DNA of 64,000 nucleotides, from assembly GCF_026016465.1 (NCBI RefSeq), contig NZ_CP100390.1, positions 961,001 through 1,025,000 of the forward strand, in the 5' to 3' direction. Numbering within the stretch: position 1 is the first letter of the stretch; every line of letters starts with the position of its first letter. Below, piece by piece: positions 25,589-34,733 of this stretch. Origin of the DNA: Alkalimarinus alittae (GTDB lineage: Bacteria; Pseudomonadota; Gammaproteobacteria; Pseudomonadales; Oleiphilaceae). The position numbers and the translations under genes are program-made. Under the pieces are notes generated by a model, which had not been told where the DNA came from, made no database searches, and saw nothing but the letters and a program-made list of their open reading frames with translations.

Positions 25589-27355
25589 TTACGTTTTTTT
25601 TGTTCGCTTTTCTGCTAAGTATTGGAGGCAGTGGGTCGCCGCTCCGCACATATATTTAAACTGTTTGTAGTCTTCATCTGTTAGCAGTCGCTTCTCATGC
25701 CCTGAATCGGCATAAAATATAGCGACAGGTTTTTTGTTGATGAATATCGACATTAGGAAGAACTCTCTAGCGCCACTCGCTACCTTAAACTCTGGTGGAA
25801 TCATCGCCCAAATGCTTTTACTGCTGTCTGGTTTAACCCAAACGCTTGATGGTTTTTCAATTAGCCTAGAAAACAGGCTAGGCTTTGTTAGAGACTCTTG
25901 GTAGCTGCTCAGTTCTGGGTAATCTCGCGTTCCTACGCTGTAATAAGCTTTTAAGCGGGTTTCATTGGTGCTAATGAGTGCAACAATAGCCTTTTCTAGC
26001 CCTAGCCCGTAAGAAAGGCATTGTGTTGCTGCGTTCATGAGTTCATGAAGATCAACAAAATTGTCTGGGTTTTTAAGCATTATATTGGTGAATTCATTGA
26101 ATACTGCTTTGTCGCCGCGTGGAGCTTGTTCGATTTGGCTGTCTTCCATCATTCCCTCTTGCATGAGTTCTTTTTCGGATTTTATTCGTGGTTGTTTTTT
26201 GGGCGCTTGTTTAGCGACGTGACTTGATTCTGATTTTGTTTGGATTGTTGGCTCAACTGGATTGATGGGCGCGGGTGCAGTGTTGTCCACGGTTAAATGT
26301 GCTTCTGGTATAGGTGCTACAGATATAGGTGTATCAGTGTGTGGTGGTGTGTTTTGTTGCGGACTTGGTCGCTGTTTTTTCTGTTTCTCTCTTGGTGGCA
26401 GTAGCAGCTTTGCGGCGGGCAGCATAATGCCCGGCATAGGGTGTTCCCTCGACATGTCTATTGCACATTGGTGGGTGAGTGAAACCACTTGATGTAACGA
26501 CACCCCCAAGTATACAGCAATGGCTTTTTGAACCCTGAGTGTTGATTTTGAATACCAGTCTTGCGAAGCATAATAGGCTAAAAGGTTTGCAAGTGTAATA
26601 GAAAATGATGGGTGGGAGGTAATGAGCTTAATGTCTTTGTCATCTACCTTTCGCGGGCGCCCGTTTTGGTCAACATGTTGGCTTACCTTAATCCACTGCT
26701 TGGGCGTTAATTGGTTCTCTGCCATATAACATGCTTTTGTTAGGGGAGGCAGGTTAAGGTGTTCGACTAACGCTTCTGCTATCGCTGGAAGTGTACACCC
26801 AAAAATATCTATTTCCGCTTCTTTTGAGGGTTTAAAGTCAACATGCATCGCTTTACGCACTTGCTTCATTTTTGTACTTGCAAACTCCCATAAGTACCAC
26901 ATGGGTACTCCGCATAAAAGAGCTCCCCAATAGCTGTCTTTGGCTTGGCTTGGTTGTTTAATAGTGGAGAAATGGTACGCCAAATACGAAGCAAGAAGGC
27001 TCGCGTTTATGGCTCGAGCGTAATATAGCTGCTGAGTGTTGCTTGGTTTTGGTCCTTGGGTAGGCAGTGATAACGTTATTTGTTTCAGTTGCTCAGTGCC
27101 TATCATGCTGATAGCGTGCTCTAGGTTCTTGCTATATGGGGCTTTCTCTTCCTTATTTTGGTTGGCTTTGCTGATAATGTGGTAACAGAAAACCGGATCA
27201 TTATTCGCCAGTTCCGCTAATTTTTTATAGGGGAGTTCGTGTGTCGATAATGTTTGTAATATTTGTTTTCCAACAATAGGGCCAATCGGCAGTACTTGCA
27301 CCGAAAGAAATTCTGACCACTCTTTGGCGCCGGAAAATGTGTCTGATTTATTCAT
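25589..27355 (-). CDS. HDOD-domain protein with C-terminal GAF-like domain
   Basis: A 588-residue soluble protein. Residues about 15-215 form an HDOD domain, the HD-related fold that lacks the metal-binding residues and is common in motility, chemotaxis and c-di-GMP signalling proteins. The sequence VLPIGPIVGKQILQTLS and the LEHAISMIGTEQLKQITL stretch are typical. Residues about 315-405 are a low-complexity, Pro/Gln/Lys-rich linker. The C-terminal 180 residues look GAF-like (VDLHELMNAATQCLSYGLGLEKAIVALIS and the IFYADSGHEKRLLTDEDYKQFKYMCGA ending). It lies divergent from motAB with a short spacer; Pseudomonas, as I recall, has a similar gene next to motA. No enzymatic activity is expected of HDOD; a scaffold or sensor role in motility is a reasonable inference. 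Confidence 0.78.
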   Translation of the reverse strand: MNKSDTFSGAKEWSEFLSVQVLPIGPIVGKQILQTLSTHELPYKKLAELANNDPVFCYHIISKANQNKEEKAPYSKNLEHAISMIGTEQLKQITLSLPTQGPKPSNTQQLYYARAINASLLASYLAYHFSTIKQPSQAKDSYWGALLCGVPMWYLWEFASTKMKQVRKAMHVDFKPSKEAEIDIFGCTLPAIAEALVEHLNLPPLTKACYMAENQLTPKQWIKVSQHVDQNGRPRKVDDKDIKLITSHPSFSITLANLLAYYASQDWYSKSTLRVQKAIAVYLGVSLHQVVSLTHQCAIDMSREHPMPGIMLPAAKLLLPPREKQKKQRPSPQQNTPPHTDTPISVAPIPEAHLTVDNTAPAPINPVEPTIQTKSESSHVAKQAPKKQPRIKSEKELMQEGMMEDSQIEQAPRGDKAVFNEFTNIMLKNPDNFVDLHELMNAATQCLSYGLGLEKAIVALISTNETRLKAYYSVGTRDYPELSSYQESLTKPSLFSRLIEKPSSVWVKPDSSKSIWAMIPPEFKVASGAREFFLMSIFINKKPVAIFYADSGHEKRLLTDEDYKQFKYMCGAATHCLQYLAEKRTKKT

Positions 27356-27543
27356 AAGTATTTGTTAAATGATTAAAAATGATCTTAACTAACTATAGTA
27401 TGAAATAGCCAAAACGGTACAAATTAGTAGTGGTAGATTGAAATATTCTGCTGGTGTACAAAAAGACTACTGTTTTTAAATGGCTATTTAACGTTATTGG
27501 AATAACATACTGTATTTATTGTTCATTTTTTTGGTTTATATTT

Positions 27544-28395
27544 ATGGCGTTAATTATTGGTTTTATCATCGTACTGGCTAGCGTATTGGGTGGCTATGTG
27601 TTGTCACATGGGGAGATCGCGGCACTTTGGCAGCCCTTTGAGATATTGATTATTGGTGGTGCTGCCTTTGGTGCATTCGTGGTATCAAACTCTGTGCATA
27701 CGATTAAAGCTGTGTTTGCCTCATTACCGTCTTTAGTGACGGGGTCAAAATTTAATAAAGCAATGTATATTGATTTGCTAAGCCTACTCTACGACATATT
27801 TGATAAATCCCGTAAACAAGGCGTAATGTCGATTGAGGCTGATGTAGATGATCCTCATGGAAGTGAAATATTTACCCGTTACCCCGCTATTCTAAAAATG
27901 CCTGCGGTCATTGAATATATTACTGACTATTTGAGAATTATTAGTACCGGTAATATGGCCTCTCATGAGCTCGAAGGTCTAATGGATCTTGAAATAGAGA
28001 CGCGCCAGACAGAACTTGAAGAACCGGCTCACGCACTGCAAAAGGTCGCAGATGCGCTTCCAGGGTTTGGTATTGTGGCGGCGGTGTTGGGTATTGTTAT
28101 TACTATGGGGTCTCTTGGTGGTCCTCCAGAAATGATTGGTACTCACGTAGCGGCAGCACTGGTCGGTACGTTTCTCGGGATTTTATTGGCTTATGGTTTT
28201 GTAGGCCCTATGTCTTCTTTGATGGAGCATATGGTTCATGCCGAGGTAAAGGCGCTTGAGTGCATTAAGGTGAGTATTCTGGCTACGATGGGTGGAATGG
28301 CGCCTCAGATGGCTGTTGAGTTTGGCCGAAAGGTGCTGTTTTTTGATGTTAGGCCTAAGTTTCAAGAGCTTAATGATCACGTAAAGTCTCGTTAA
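27544..28395 (+). CDS. motA: Flagellar motor stator protein MotA
   Basis: MotA forms, with MotB, the proton- or sodium-driven stator that turns the flagellum. The 283-residue protein is the E. coli MotA type, with spans near 1-20, 30-50, 165-190 and 200-225. It has the cytoplasmic segment with IEADVDDPHGSEIF and the conserved end VEFGRKVLFF. I chose the ATG at 27544, which gives the standard N-terminus MALIIGFIIVLASVLGGYVL. A GTG at 27454 would add 30 unusual hydrophobic residues. Neither has a strong ribosome-binding site. The proton-channel region ALPGFGIVAAVLGIVITMGSLGGPP is intact. motB follows after 43 bases. Confidence 0.93.
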   Translation: MALIIGFIIVLASVLGGYVLSHGEIAALWQPFEILIIGGAAFGAFVVSNSVHTIKAVFASLPSLVTGSKFNKAMYIDLLSLLYDIFDKSRKQGVMSIEADVDDPHGSEIFTRYPAILKMPAVIEYITDYLRIISTGNMASHELEGLMDLEIETRQTELEEPAHALQKVADALPGFGIVAAVLGIVITMGSLGGPPEMIGTHVAAALVGTFLGILLAYGFVGPMSSLMEHMVHAEVKALECIKVSILATMGGMAPQMAVEFGRKVLFFDVRPKFQELNDHVKSR

Positions 28396-28438
28396 TTAGG
28401 GGCGACATAAACCTCATGCAACAAATTAGGGTGTAAGA

Positions 28439-29371
28439 GTGGAAGATCGTCCTCCTATAATTGTTAGAAAGATTGTTAAAAAAAGCGGGCATCATGGTGG
28501 TGCCTGGAAAGTTGCATTTGCTGATTTTGCAACGGCTATGATGGCGTTTTTTTTGGTGCTGTGGCTGACTGCGACGACTAGCCCTGAACAGAAAGAAGCG
28601 ATAGAGGGCTATTTTAAAGACCCAATAGGGTTTGTTGAAGGTGGCAGTCCCAATCCTATTGATTTAGACGGCAGTGCATCGGTGGTTCGTTCGTCTTCTG
28701 CAGATCAGCAGGATGCTGATATTCAGTTTGAAGATGAAGAGATTACGCAACTAGCAGATACGATTGAAGAAGAACGCCTGCAAACTCTTATGATGACGCT
28801 GCAAGATAAAATTGATCAAAACAAAACGCTTAGAGAGTTTAAAGACCAACTTTTACTGGATATCACGCCCGAAGGGTTACGAATCCAAATAGTTGATCAG
28901 TCCAAAAGACCGATGTTTGATAGTGGTAAATCAGAACTTAAATTTTATTCTGAAGATCTGCTGATTGAGCTAGGCAAAACGATATCACAGGTACCGAATA
29001 AAATTAGCCTCACAGGGCATACTGATGCCCTGCCATTTTCGGGGCGTGAAGGGTACTCTAATTGGGAGCTGTCGGCAGATAGAGCCAACGCTGCTCGGCG
29101 TGCTGTTGTTGCAGGTGGTGTTGACGAAGAGCAAATATCACGCGTGGTGGGGTTGGCATCTTCAGTTTTATTTGATCCCAATGACTCGTATGCAGCTGTT
29201 AATCGTCGAATTGCTATTATTGTGTTAAATAGAAAAGCAGAAGATGAATTTGCTCGAAATGCTGGCGTTAGAGACGCGGGGACTAGCAGTAAAGAAAGCA
29301 CCCAAAAGCTAGAAGGGGGTAGCTGGTTTGATGATGTTAAAGAGGTTAAGCCTAATGAAGTTGATTGGTAA
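28439..29371 (+). CDS. motB: Flagellar motor stator protein MotB
   Basis: MotB anchors the stator to peptidoglycan and carries the ion-binding Asp. The 310 residues have a short cytoplasmic N-terminus, one membrane span (about 27-46) with the essential D29 in AFADFATAMMAFFLVLWL, a plug/linker region, and a C-terminal OmpA-like peptidoglycan-binding domain (about 150-265) with SLTGHTDALPF and NWELSADRANAARR. The FADFATAM pattern is like proton-type MotB of E. coli rather than the sodium-type PomB, but I would not call the ion from sequence alone. The start is GTG. It forms an operon with motA. No clear terminator follows before convergent rsgA. Confidence 0.95.
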   Translation: MEDRPPIIVRKIVKKSGHHGGAWKVAFADFATAMMAFFLVLWLTATTSPEQKEAIEGYFKDPIGFVEGGSPNPIDLDGSASVVRSSSADQQDADIQFEDEEITQLADTIEEERLQTLMMTLQDKIDQNKTLREFKDQLLLDITPEGLRIQIVDQSKRPMFDSGKSELKFYSEDLLIELGKTISQVPNKISLTGHTDALPFSGREGYSNWELSADRANAARRAVVAGGVDEEQISRVVGLASSVLFDPNDSYAAVNRRIAIIVLNRKAEDEFARNAGVRDAGTSSKESTQKLEGGSWFDDVKEVKPNEVDW

Positions 29372-29486
29372 GGTATGATCAGAGCTGTGCTAGGCTGACG
29401 TTTTTATAACGGCATTTAAGCTAGGTTGCGCGCGTTTAAAAGCGGCTCGAGGCCGCGACCACGTTATAATAGAGCAATGTCTGCAA

Positions 29487-30557
29487 TTAATCCCTAAGCA
29501 TCAAGCCTCTAGCATTTTGGTCTGCTATTGCATGCTTAATACGCCTGTAGCTGTCCATTCGTCTTTCAGAAATTTCACCGCTTTCAACGGCTGCGAGTAT
29601 GGCGCACTTAGGTTCTTTTTCATGGTGGCAGTCCCTAAAGCGACAAAATCCAAGGTGCGGACGAAACTCAATAAAGCCCTCAAGCAGCTCTTGCTCTCCG
29701 ATATGCCACAAACCAAACTCTCGAATACCTGGAGAGTCGACAAGATCACCTCCGCTTGGCAAATGAAATAGCTTAGCGGTGGTGGTCGTGTGGGTGCCTT
29801 TACGAGTGTTTTCAGAAAGTGCGCCGACTCTAATATCATGCTCGGGTAGTAGGGCTTGGATTAACGATGACTTACCTACGCCTGATTGACCTACAAAGAC
29901 GCTGGTGTGCTGGTCGAGCCAATCTAGGAGTTCAGACATACCTTTGTTGCTATCATCCCCAGTAGATGATTTAACGGAGGCTCTTATTGTGTGATAGCCC
30001 AATGACTCATATAGCGCCATCATGTCATCAATGGGTTTTCGGTTTTCATCGGTCAGCAAGTCTGTTTTGTTAAGCAGAATGACGGGTGGAATGCCAACAG
30101 TTTCAGCGGCAACAATGTATCGATCTACCAAGCCTTGAAAGGGTTCGGGTTCAGGTGCAATGACAATAACAATGTAGTCAATGTTGGCTGCAACAGGTTT
30201 AAGGTTGCCGAAGTTGTCTGGGCGTTGGAGAATGGTTTGTCGTTCAAGTCTGGCTTCAATGACGCCGGTGAGGTCTTTTCCTGCACGCCAAATAACACGA
30301 TCGCCCGTCACTAGAGATTCAATATTAGCTCTAACATGACAGCTGTGAATCTCGCCTTTGTCTTCACCTTCGAGCGCTTCAATATTCAGGAGTTGGCCAA
30401 AATGGGCGATGACGATCCCTTCTTGCTCTTCGCTTAAGTCACCTGCTTGTAATTGTCGGCTAATATCGCGTTCGCGTTTTTGGGCGCGAATCGTACGTTC
30501 TTCTTGTACTTTTTCTACACGCCATTGCTGTCGTCTGTTGAGCTTTCGTTTGGCCAT
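29487..30557 (-). CDS. rsgA: Ribosome small-subunit assembly GTPase RsgA
   Basis: RsgA (YjeQ) is a late 30S assembly factor whose GTPase is stimulated by the ribosome. The 356-residue protein shows the circularly permuted GTPase order: NKTD (G4) comes before the P-loop GQSGVGKSSL (G1) and DSPG (G3). An N-terminal OB-fold (about 40-115) binds RNA, and the C-terminal zinc knuckle has Cys and His ligands in the GFCRFRDCHHEKEPKCAI stretch. It starts at the ATG 30557. It is divergent from orn across about 115 bases, the same rsgA/orn arrangement as in E. coli and Pseudomonas. Confidence 0.97.
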   Translation of the reverse strand: MAKRKLNRRQQWRVEKVQEERTIRAQKRERDISRQLQAGDLSEEQEGIVIAHFGQLLNIEALEGEDKGEIHSCHVRANIESLVTGDRVIWRAGKDLTGVIEARLERQTILQRPDNFGNLKPVAANIDYIVIVIAPEPEPFQGLVDRYIVAAETVGIPPVILLNKTDLLTDENRKPIDDMMALYESLGYHTIRASVKSSTGDDSNKGMSELLDWLDQHTSVFVGQSGVGKSSLIQALLPEHDIRVGALSENTRKGTHTTTTAKLFHLPSGGDLVDSPGIREFGLWHIGEQELLEGFIEFRPHLGFCRFRDCHHEKEPKCAILAAVESGEISERRMDSYRRIKHAIADQNARGLMLRD

Positions 30558-30672
30558 ATTCTCTAAGAGACCTTTCTTTTATTTGGAGCACTGTAAATAA
30601 CTGCTAATATGACTCTATGATATTGGATTTACAGATGATTAGCAGCTTTTGATGGCTGATAAAGGAAATTTT

Positions 30673-31215
30673 ATGGCTAGAAATGAAAATTTAGTGTGGA
30701 TTGACCTAGAAATGACGGGCTTAGAGCCAGACGTTGATCGCATCATTGAGATAGCAACCATTATCACCGATGCAGATTTAAATATATTGGCCGAAGGTCC
30801 TGTAATTGCCGTGCATCAGCCAGATAGCGTCTTGGCTCAGATGGATGAGTGGTGTACCAAAACACACGGTGCTACTGGATTGACGCAGCGGGTTAAAGAG
30901 AGTCGGGTGAGCGAGGCTGAAGCAGAGCGACAAACGATTGAATTCATCGCACATTACGTCGATAAAGGTGTTTCACCGCTTTGTGGTAATAGTATTGGGC
31001 AGGATCGTCGGTTCTTAGTGAAGTATATGAAAGAGCTTGAGGCTTTTTTTCATTATCGAAATCTAGATGTTAGTACGGTTAAAGAGTTAGCACGGCGTTG
31101 GAAACCAGAGGTGGCTAGCAGCTTTAAAAAGAAAGGTGTTCACTTAGCCCTTGATGATATCCGTGAGTCTATTGGTGAGTTGCACCATTATCGTGAGCAC
31201 TTTTTTAAGCTTTAG
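30673..31215 (+). CDS. orn: Oligoribonuclease
   Basis: Orn degrades di- and very short oligoribonucleotides to monomers, including pGpG from c-di-GMP breakdown. The 180-residue DEDDh exonuclease has the first acidic motif in [20 protein letters not shown] in the middle and [10 protein letters not shown] at the third site. I chose the ATG at 30673, giving [14 protein letters not shown] as in other Orn proteins, because AAAGGA lies about 7 bases before it; the upstream ATG at 30649 would add 8 atypical residues. The last 11 bases overlap the 3' end of convergent queG. In this window Orn is the one recognisable c-di-GMP turnover enzyme, beside a c-di-GMP receptor (FimX-like). Confidence 0.97.
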   Translation: MARNENLVWIDLEMTGLEPDVDRIIEIATIITDADLNILAEGPVIAVHQPDSVLAQMDEWCTKTHGATGLTQRVKESRVSEAEAERQTIEFIAHYVDKGVSPLCGNSIGQDRRFLVKYMKELEAFFHYRNLDVSTVKELARRWKPEVASSFKKKGVHLALDDIRESIGELHHYREHFFKL

Positions 31216-32335
31216 GTGTAATATCGATAAGCTGTAATTTACTTTCATGCTGCTTCAGTGCCCATTCGACATGCTCTTTAACGATATTGGATGGGTGATC
31301 TTGTTTTTCTTTTAGCGCATTAATAATTTTTTCTGAACTAGGTGCATTGCCGAGGGCAATCGCGATATTCCGTAACCAGCTTTCGTAGCCTGCACGGCGA
31401 ATAGCAGACCCTTCTGTAAGTTTAAGGAATGTAGGTTCATCCCAGTTAAATAGGTCAATAAGATCGGGGGCTGTGAATTGGTGTCGAGGCGTAAAATCAG
31501 TTTCTTGAGATGATTTTGAGAATCGGTTCCACGGGCATACAAGCTGGCAGTCATCACAACCAAAAATGCGATTCCCCATCATGGGCCTTAACTCTTCAGG
31601 AATAGCCCCTTTTAATTCGATAGTTAAATAAGATATACAGCGTCGAGCATCTAGAACATAGGGTGATACAAATGCATTAGTAGGGCACTTGTCGAGGCAT
31701 TCCGTGCACTGCCCGCAGTGATCTTTCTCGTAGGGCGGGTCTAGAGGCAGTGGGATGTTGGTAAATATCTCGCCCAGGAAAAAATAAGTACCGGCTTGGC
31801 GATTGATGATCATCGAGCTTTTTCCAAACCAACCGAGCCCGCTTTTTTGGGCAAATGCCCGCTCTAGTACTGGCGCGCTGTCAACAAACGCCCGAAAGTA
31901 AAAGCCAGACATGGCCTCGTTAATTTTTTGTGTGAGTAGGTTAAGTCTTTTTCGAATAAGCTTGTGATAATCGCGTCCTAACGTATACCGAGAAATATAG
32001 CCTTTGTTCTTATCTTTTAAGACTTCAATCATCCTGCTATCTTCCGGCAGGTAGTCCATTCGAAGTGAAATAACACGCGAGGTTTCTTCGACGAGTTGGT
32101 CTGGGTGATAGCGCTTGCTGCCGTGCTTGCCCATGTAATCCATATCGCCTTGGTACTTATTTTCCAACCATTGAATGAAGCGTTGTTCATGCTCCCCTGG
32201 GTCAACGTCCGTAATGCCGACTTGTTGAAAGCCTAACTCTCGCGCCCACGCCTTTATATTTGCAGCAAGCGATTGAAACTCGTCATCTGACGGGTTCTTT
32301 TCGCGGGCCGTGGGTGTGGTTGGAGGTATATTCAA
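31205..32335 (-). CDS. queG: Epoxyqueuosine reductase QueG
   Basis: QueG reduces epoxyqueuosine to queuosine at position 34 of certain tRNAs, using a cobalamin cofactor and two [4Fe-4S] clusters. The 376 residues show the N-terminal cobalamin-binding reductase region, then two ferredoxin-like clusters: [12 protein letters not shown] and [12 protein letters not shown]-terminal HEAT-like part ([18 protein letters not shown] region) binds the tRNA stem. The start codon is a TTG at 32335 with AAAGGA at a suitable distance. Its 3' end overlaps that of orn by 11 bases on the opposite strand, and it is divergent from nnr. Confidence 0.96.
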   Translation of the reverse strand: MNIPPTTPTAREKNPSDDEFQSLAANIKAWARELGFQQVGITDVDPGEHEQRFIQWLENKYQGDMDYMGKHGSKRYHPDQLVEETSRVISLRMDYLPEDSRMIEVLKDKNKGYISRYTLGRDYHKLIRKRLNLLTQKINEAMSGFYFRAFVDSAPVLERAFAQKSGLGWFGKSSMIINRQAGTYFFLGEIFTNIPLPLDPPYEKDHCGQCTECLDKCPTNAFVSPYVLDARRCISYLTIELKGAIPEELRPMMGNRIFGCDDCQLVCPWNRFSKSSQETDFTPRHQFTAPDLIDLFNWDEPTFLKLTEGSAIRRAGYESWLRNIAIALGNAPSSEKIINALKEKQDHPSNIVKEHVEWALKQHESKLQLIDITPKA

Positions 32336-32540
32336 CGGGTTTTATCCTTTATATTAAAAATTGTTTATAAAATGATCTTTTTCTTACTGTTTGCTATTAT
32401 TAACAGTAGTCTAAAGGGTAATCTTTAAGCAGTTTATTATCTTATCCTTAACAGTATTAGTATTTTTTTCGGCTATTGGTTCAGGGTTTCAATTGAATCA
32501 ATAAGTTAACTTGGTTGAGTATTATACGACAGTTTACGAT

Positions 32541-34094
32541 ATGAATAGAGCGTTAAAATCGCCATTATCGCCTTTTGAAGATAAGGCTCTTCCTCGAGAG
32601 CTGTACACGGCTAAGCAGGTGCGAGCACTCGATCGACTGGCCATGGAGACCATGCCGATTAATGGGTTTGATTTGATGAAGCAAGCGGGTAAGGCTGCTT
32701 TTCGTATGATGCTGCGTCTATGGCCGGAGACGCCGTCTTTGTCGGTTTTTTGTGGAGGTGGCAATAATGGTGGCGATGGGCTTGTTATTGCGGGCTTGGC
32801 AGCCCAAAAAGGGCTCTCTGTCGAGGTTATTTTGTTGGCGGATACGGAGTCGTTAAGCGGCGAAGCCGCTGAGGCTTGGGCTTGGTTGCAGCAGCTGGAT
32901 GTATTTTCATCGCTCACTATTATGGCTTGGCAGGTGGGTCTACAGGTTCAAGGGGCGCTCATAGTTGATTGTCTACTGGGTACTGGGTTGATAGGTGATG
33001 TACGGGGTGGCTATGCGAGTGCTATCAGTGCGATTAACTTGTTAGGCAGGCCTGTTTTTGCGGTTGATATTCCGTCAGGGCTTTGTAGTGATACAGGGCG
33101 AGTGCTGGGGTGCGCCGTTAAGGCTCAACGCACCATAACGTTTATTGGCCTAAAGCAAGGGTTATTAACAGGCGAAGGGCCTAACGTAGTGGGAGTGTTG
33201 AAATATGACTCGCTAGGGGTTCCTGAAACCGTCTTAACGCGAATTAATCCCTGCTGCTTAAGGGCGGACTGGCGTGAGTTTGAGGCTAAATTACCCAAAC
33301 GGCAGAGAGCCGCTCATAAAGGCATTTATGGCCGTGTGCTTGTCATTGGCGGTGATCATGGGATGGCAGGTGCTGCGCTAATGGCAGCTGAAGCTGCATG
33401 CCGTGTGGGAGCAGGTTTGGTATATGTGGCGACTCGACCAGCCCATGTTTCAGCGTTTATCGCGCGCCAACCTGAAATTATGGCTCAAGGTATCGATATT
33501 GCCCAATATCTTGGAAGTATGATTGATGGTGTTGATGTTGTTGTAATCGGTCCGGGATTGGGTCAAGCGGCTTGGGGTCAGCAGCTATTTCAAGCGGTGA
33601 TGCATACTAATAAACCGATGATTGTGGATGCTGACGCGTTAAATCTGTTAGCTAAGTTGAACCCTGAATCACGGCATAACTGGATATTAACGCCCCATCC
33701 AGGAGAAGCTGCTAGGCTGTTAAACTGCTCAATTGAAACGATTGAGCGAAACCGGTTTCAGGCGGCGACTGAATTGCAACAGAAATATGGTGGAACCATC
33801 ATACTCAAGGGGGCGGGGACATTAATTGCTGTAGAGCCACAAGGGAATGAAAAGGCGACTTGGTTAGCTAATACGGGTAACCCTGGTATGGCAAGCGGTG
33901 GCATGGGGGATGTATTAAGCGGCATATTAGGTGGCTTGCTTGCGCAAAAGAATATCGACTCGATGATGGTAGGGCCTGCAGCGGTAACATTGCATGGTGA
34001 GTCGGCAAATCTGGCACGCTTATCGGTAGGTGAATATAGTTTGTTGGCTTCGGATGTGTTGGCTGCAATACCTCAATTATTGAGGGTGGTATGA
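32541..34094 (+). CDS. nnr: Bifunctional NAD(P)HX repair enzyme (epimerase + dehydratase)
   Basis: Repairs hydrated NADH and NADPH: the N-terminal YjeF_N domain (about 20-225) epimerises R- and S-NAD(P)HX, and the C-terminal carbohydrate-kinase-like domain (about 245-515) dehydrates the S form with ADP or ATP. Recognisable motifs are GGGNNGGDGLVIA in the first domain, and LTPHPGEAARL and NPGMASGGMGDVLSG in the second. I use the ATG at 32541 (517 residues); a TTG 10 codons upstream is possible, and neither has a clear ribosome-binding site. First gene of the run nnr-tsaE-amiB-mutL-miaA-hfq-hflXKC, the conserved gammaproteobacterial order. Confidence 0.95.
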   Translation: MNRALKSPLSPFEDKALPRELYTAKQVRALDRLAMETMPINGFDLMKQAGKAAFRMMLRLWPETPSLSVFCGGGNNGGDGLVIAGLAAQKGLSVEVILLADTESLSGEAAEAWAWLQQLDVFSSLTIMAWQVGLQVQGALIVDCLLGTGLIGDVRGGYASAISAINLLGRPVFAVDIPSGLCSDTGRVLGCAVKAQRTITFIGLKQGLLTGEGPNVVGVLKYDSLGVPETVLTRINPCCLRADWREFEAKLPKRQRAAHKGIYGRVLVIGGDHGMAGAALMAAEAACRVGAGLVYVATRPAHVSAFIARQPEIMAQGIDIAQYLGSMIDGVDVVVIGPGLGQAAWGQQLFQAVMHTNKPMIVDADALNLLAKLNPESRHNWILTPHPGEAARLLNCSIETIERNRFQAATELQQKYGGTIILKGAGTLIAVEPQGNEKATWLANTGNPGMASGGMGDVLSGILGGLLAQKNIDSMMVGPAAVTLHGESANLARLSVGEYSLLASDVLAAIPQLLRVV

Positions 34095-34114
34095 CAAGTG
34101 ATTAATCGTATTGA

Positions 34115-34139
34115 AATAAATGAATAACGTTCATTTATT
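34115..34139. repeat. AT-rich perfect inverted repeat upstream of tsaE
   Basis: AATAAATGAA (34115-34124) and TTCATTTATT (34130-34139) are exactly complementary with a 5-base loop, between nnr and tsaE. No T-run follows, so terminator function is doubtful; it may be an operator or a chance AT-rich dyad. Confidence 0.4.
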
Positions 34140-34203
34140 GGGCTTTGAACTGTTAGAATGCACGCATTAAAATGAAATTTTAAGTAAAGGTAGGGTTGAT
34201 CTG

Positions 34204-34698
34204 TTGTTAGGTGATGTAAAGCTAGGTCAAGATAGGCACAGTGCGATATTAGAAAGTGAAGCTGAAACTATTGCGTTTGGTGGATGTTTGGCAAAAGCGT
34301 GTGCAGGCTCAGGGATCATTTTTTTGCATGGTGACCTTGGTATGGGTAAAACAACGATGTGCCGAGGCGTGTTGAATGCACTTGGCCATCAAGGAACCGT
34401 TAAAAGCCCTACCTACACACTGGTCGAACCTTATGAGCTGAAAGAGGGGATGGTTTATCACTTTGATCTTTATCGATTGGGCGACCCGGAAGAGCTTGAG
34501 TTTATGGGGATAAGGGATTACTTAGATGAGCAGGCGTTGGTTATTATTGAATGGCCAGAAAAAGGGAAGGGGATTTTGCCTAAAGCTGATATTGAGGTGA
34601 TGTTTGCCTTAGATGGGGTGGGGCGAGTAGTGCGTTGGAAAACTAATACAGTGCATGGTGAAGCGATTGCTGTGCGGCTTACTGAAGGTCTGACATAA
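34204..34698 (+). CDS. tsaE: tRNA threonylcarbamoyladenosine ATPase TsaE
   Basis: TsaE is the ATPase that, with TsaB and TsaD, makes the t6A base at position 37 of ANN-decoding tRNAs. The 164-residue protein has the Walker A motif GDLGMGKTT near 43-51, the KSPTYTLVEPY segment, the Walker B-like YHFDLYRL and the WPEKG motif, all family landmarks. The start appears to be a TTG at 34204 behind AAGGTAGGG; no in-frame ATG precedes the P-loop at a sensible place. The order nnr-tsaE-amiB is widely conserved. It is nearly contiguous with the amiB region, so co-transcription is likely. Confidence 0.94.
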   Translation: MLGDVKLGQDRHSAILESEAETIAFGGCLAKACAGSGIIFLHGDLGMGKTTMCRGVLNALGHQGTVKSPTYTLVEPYELKEGMVYHFDLYRLGDPEELEFMGIRDYLDEQALVIIEWPEKGKGILPKADIEVMFALDGVGRVVRWKTNTVHGEAIAVRLTEGLT

Positions 34699-34733
34699 GG
34701 TTGTATGTTTTGTTGTTAAGTGGTGTGAAGTTG

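Noticed and set aside
27454..27543. Upstream extension of motA from a GTG at 27454
   Set aside because: It would add 30 hydrophobic, atypical residues before the standard MotA N-terminus; MALIIGFIIVLASVLGGY at 27544 matches the family start.
29443..29460. GCGGC/GCCGC hairpin between motB and rsgA
   Set aside because: Only a 5-base stem with no T-run on either strand; not convincing as a terminator.
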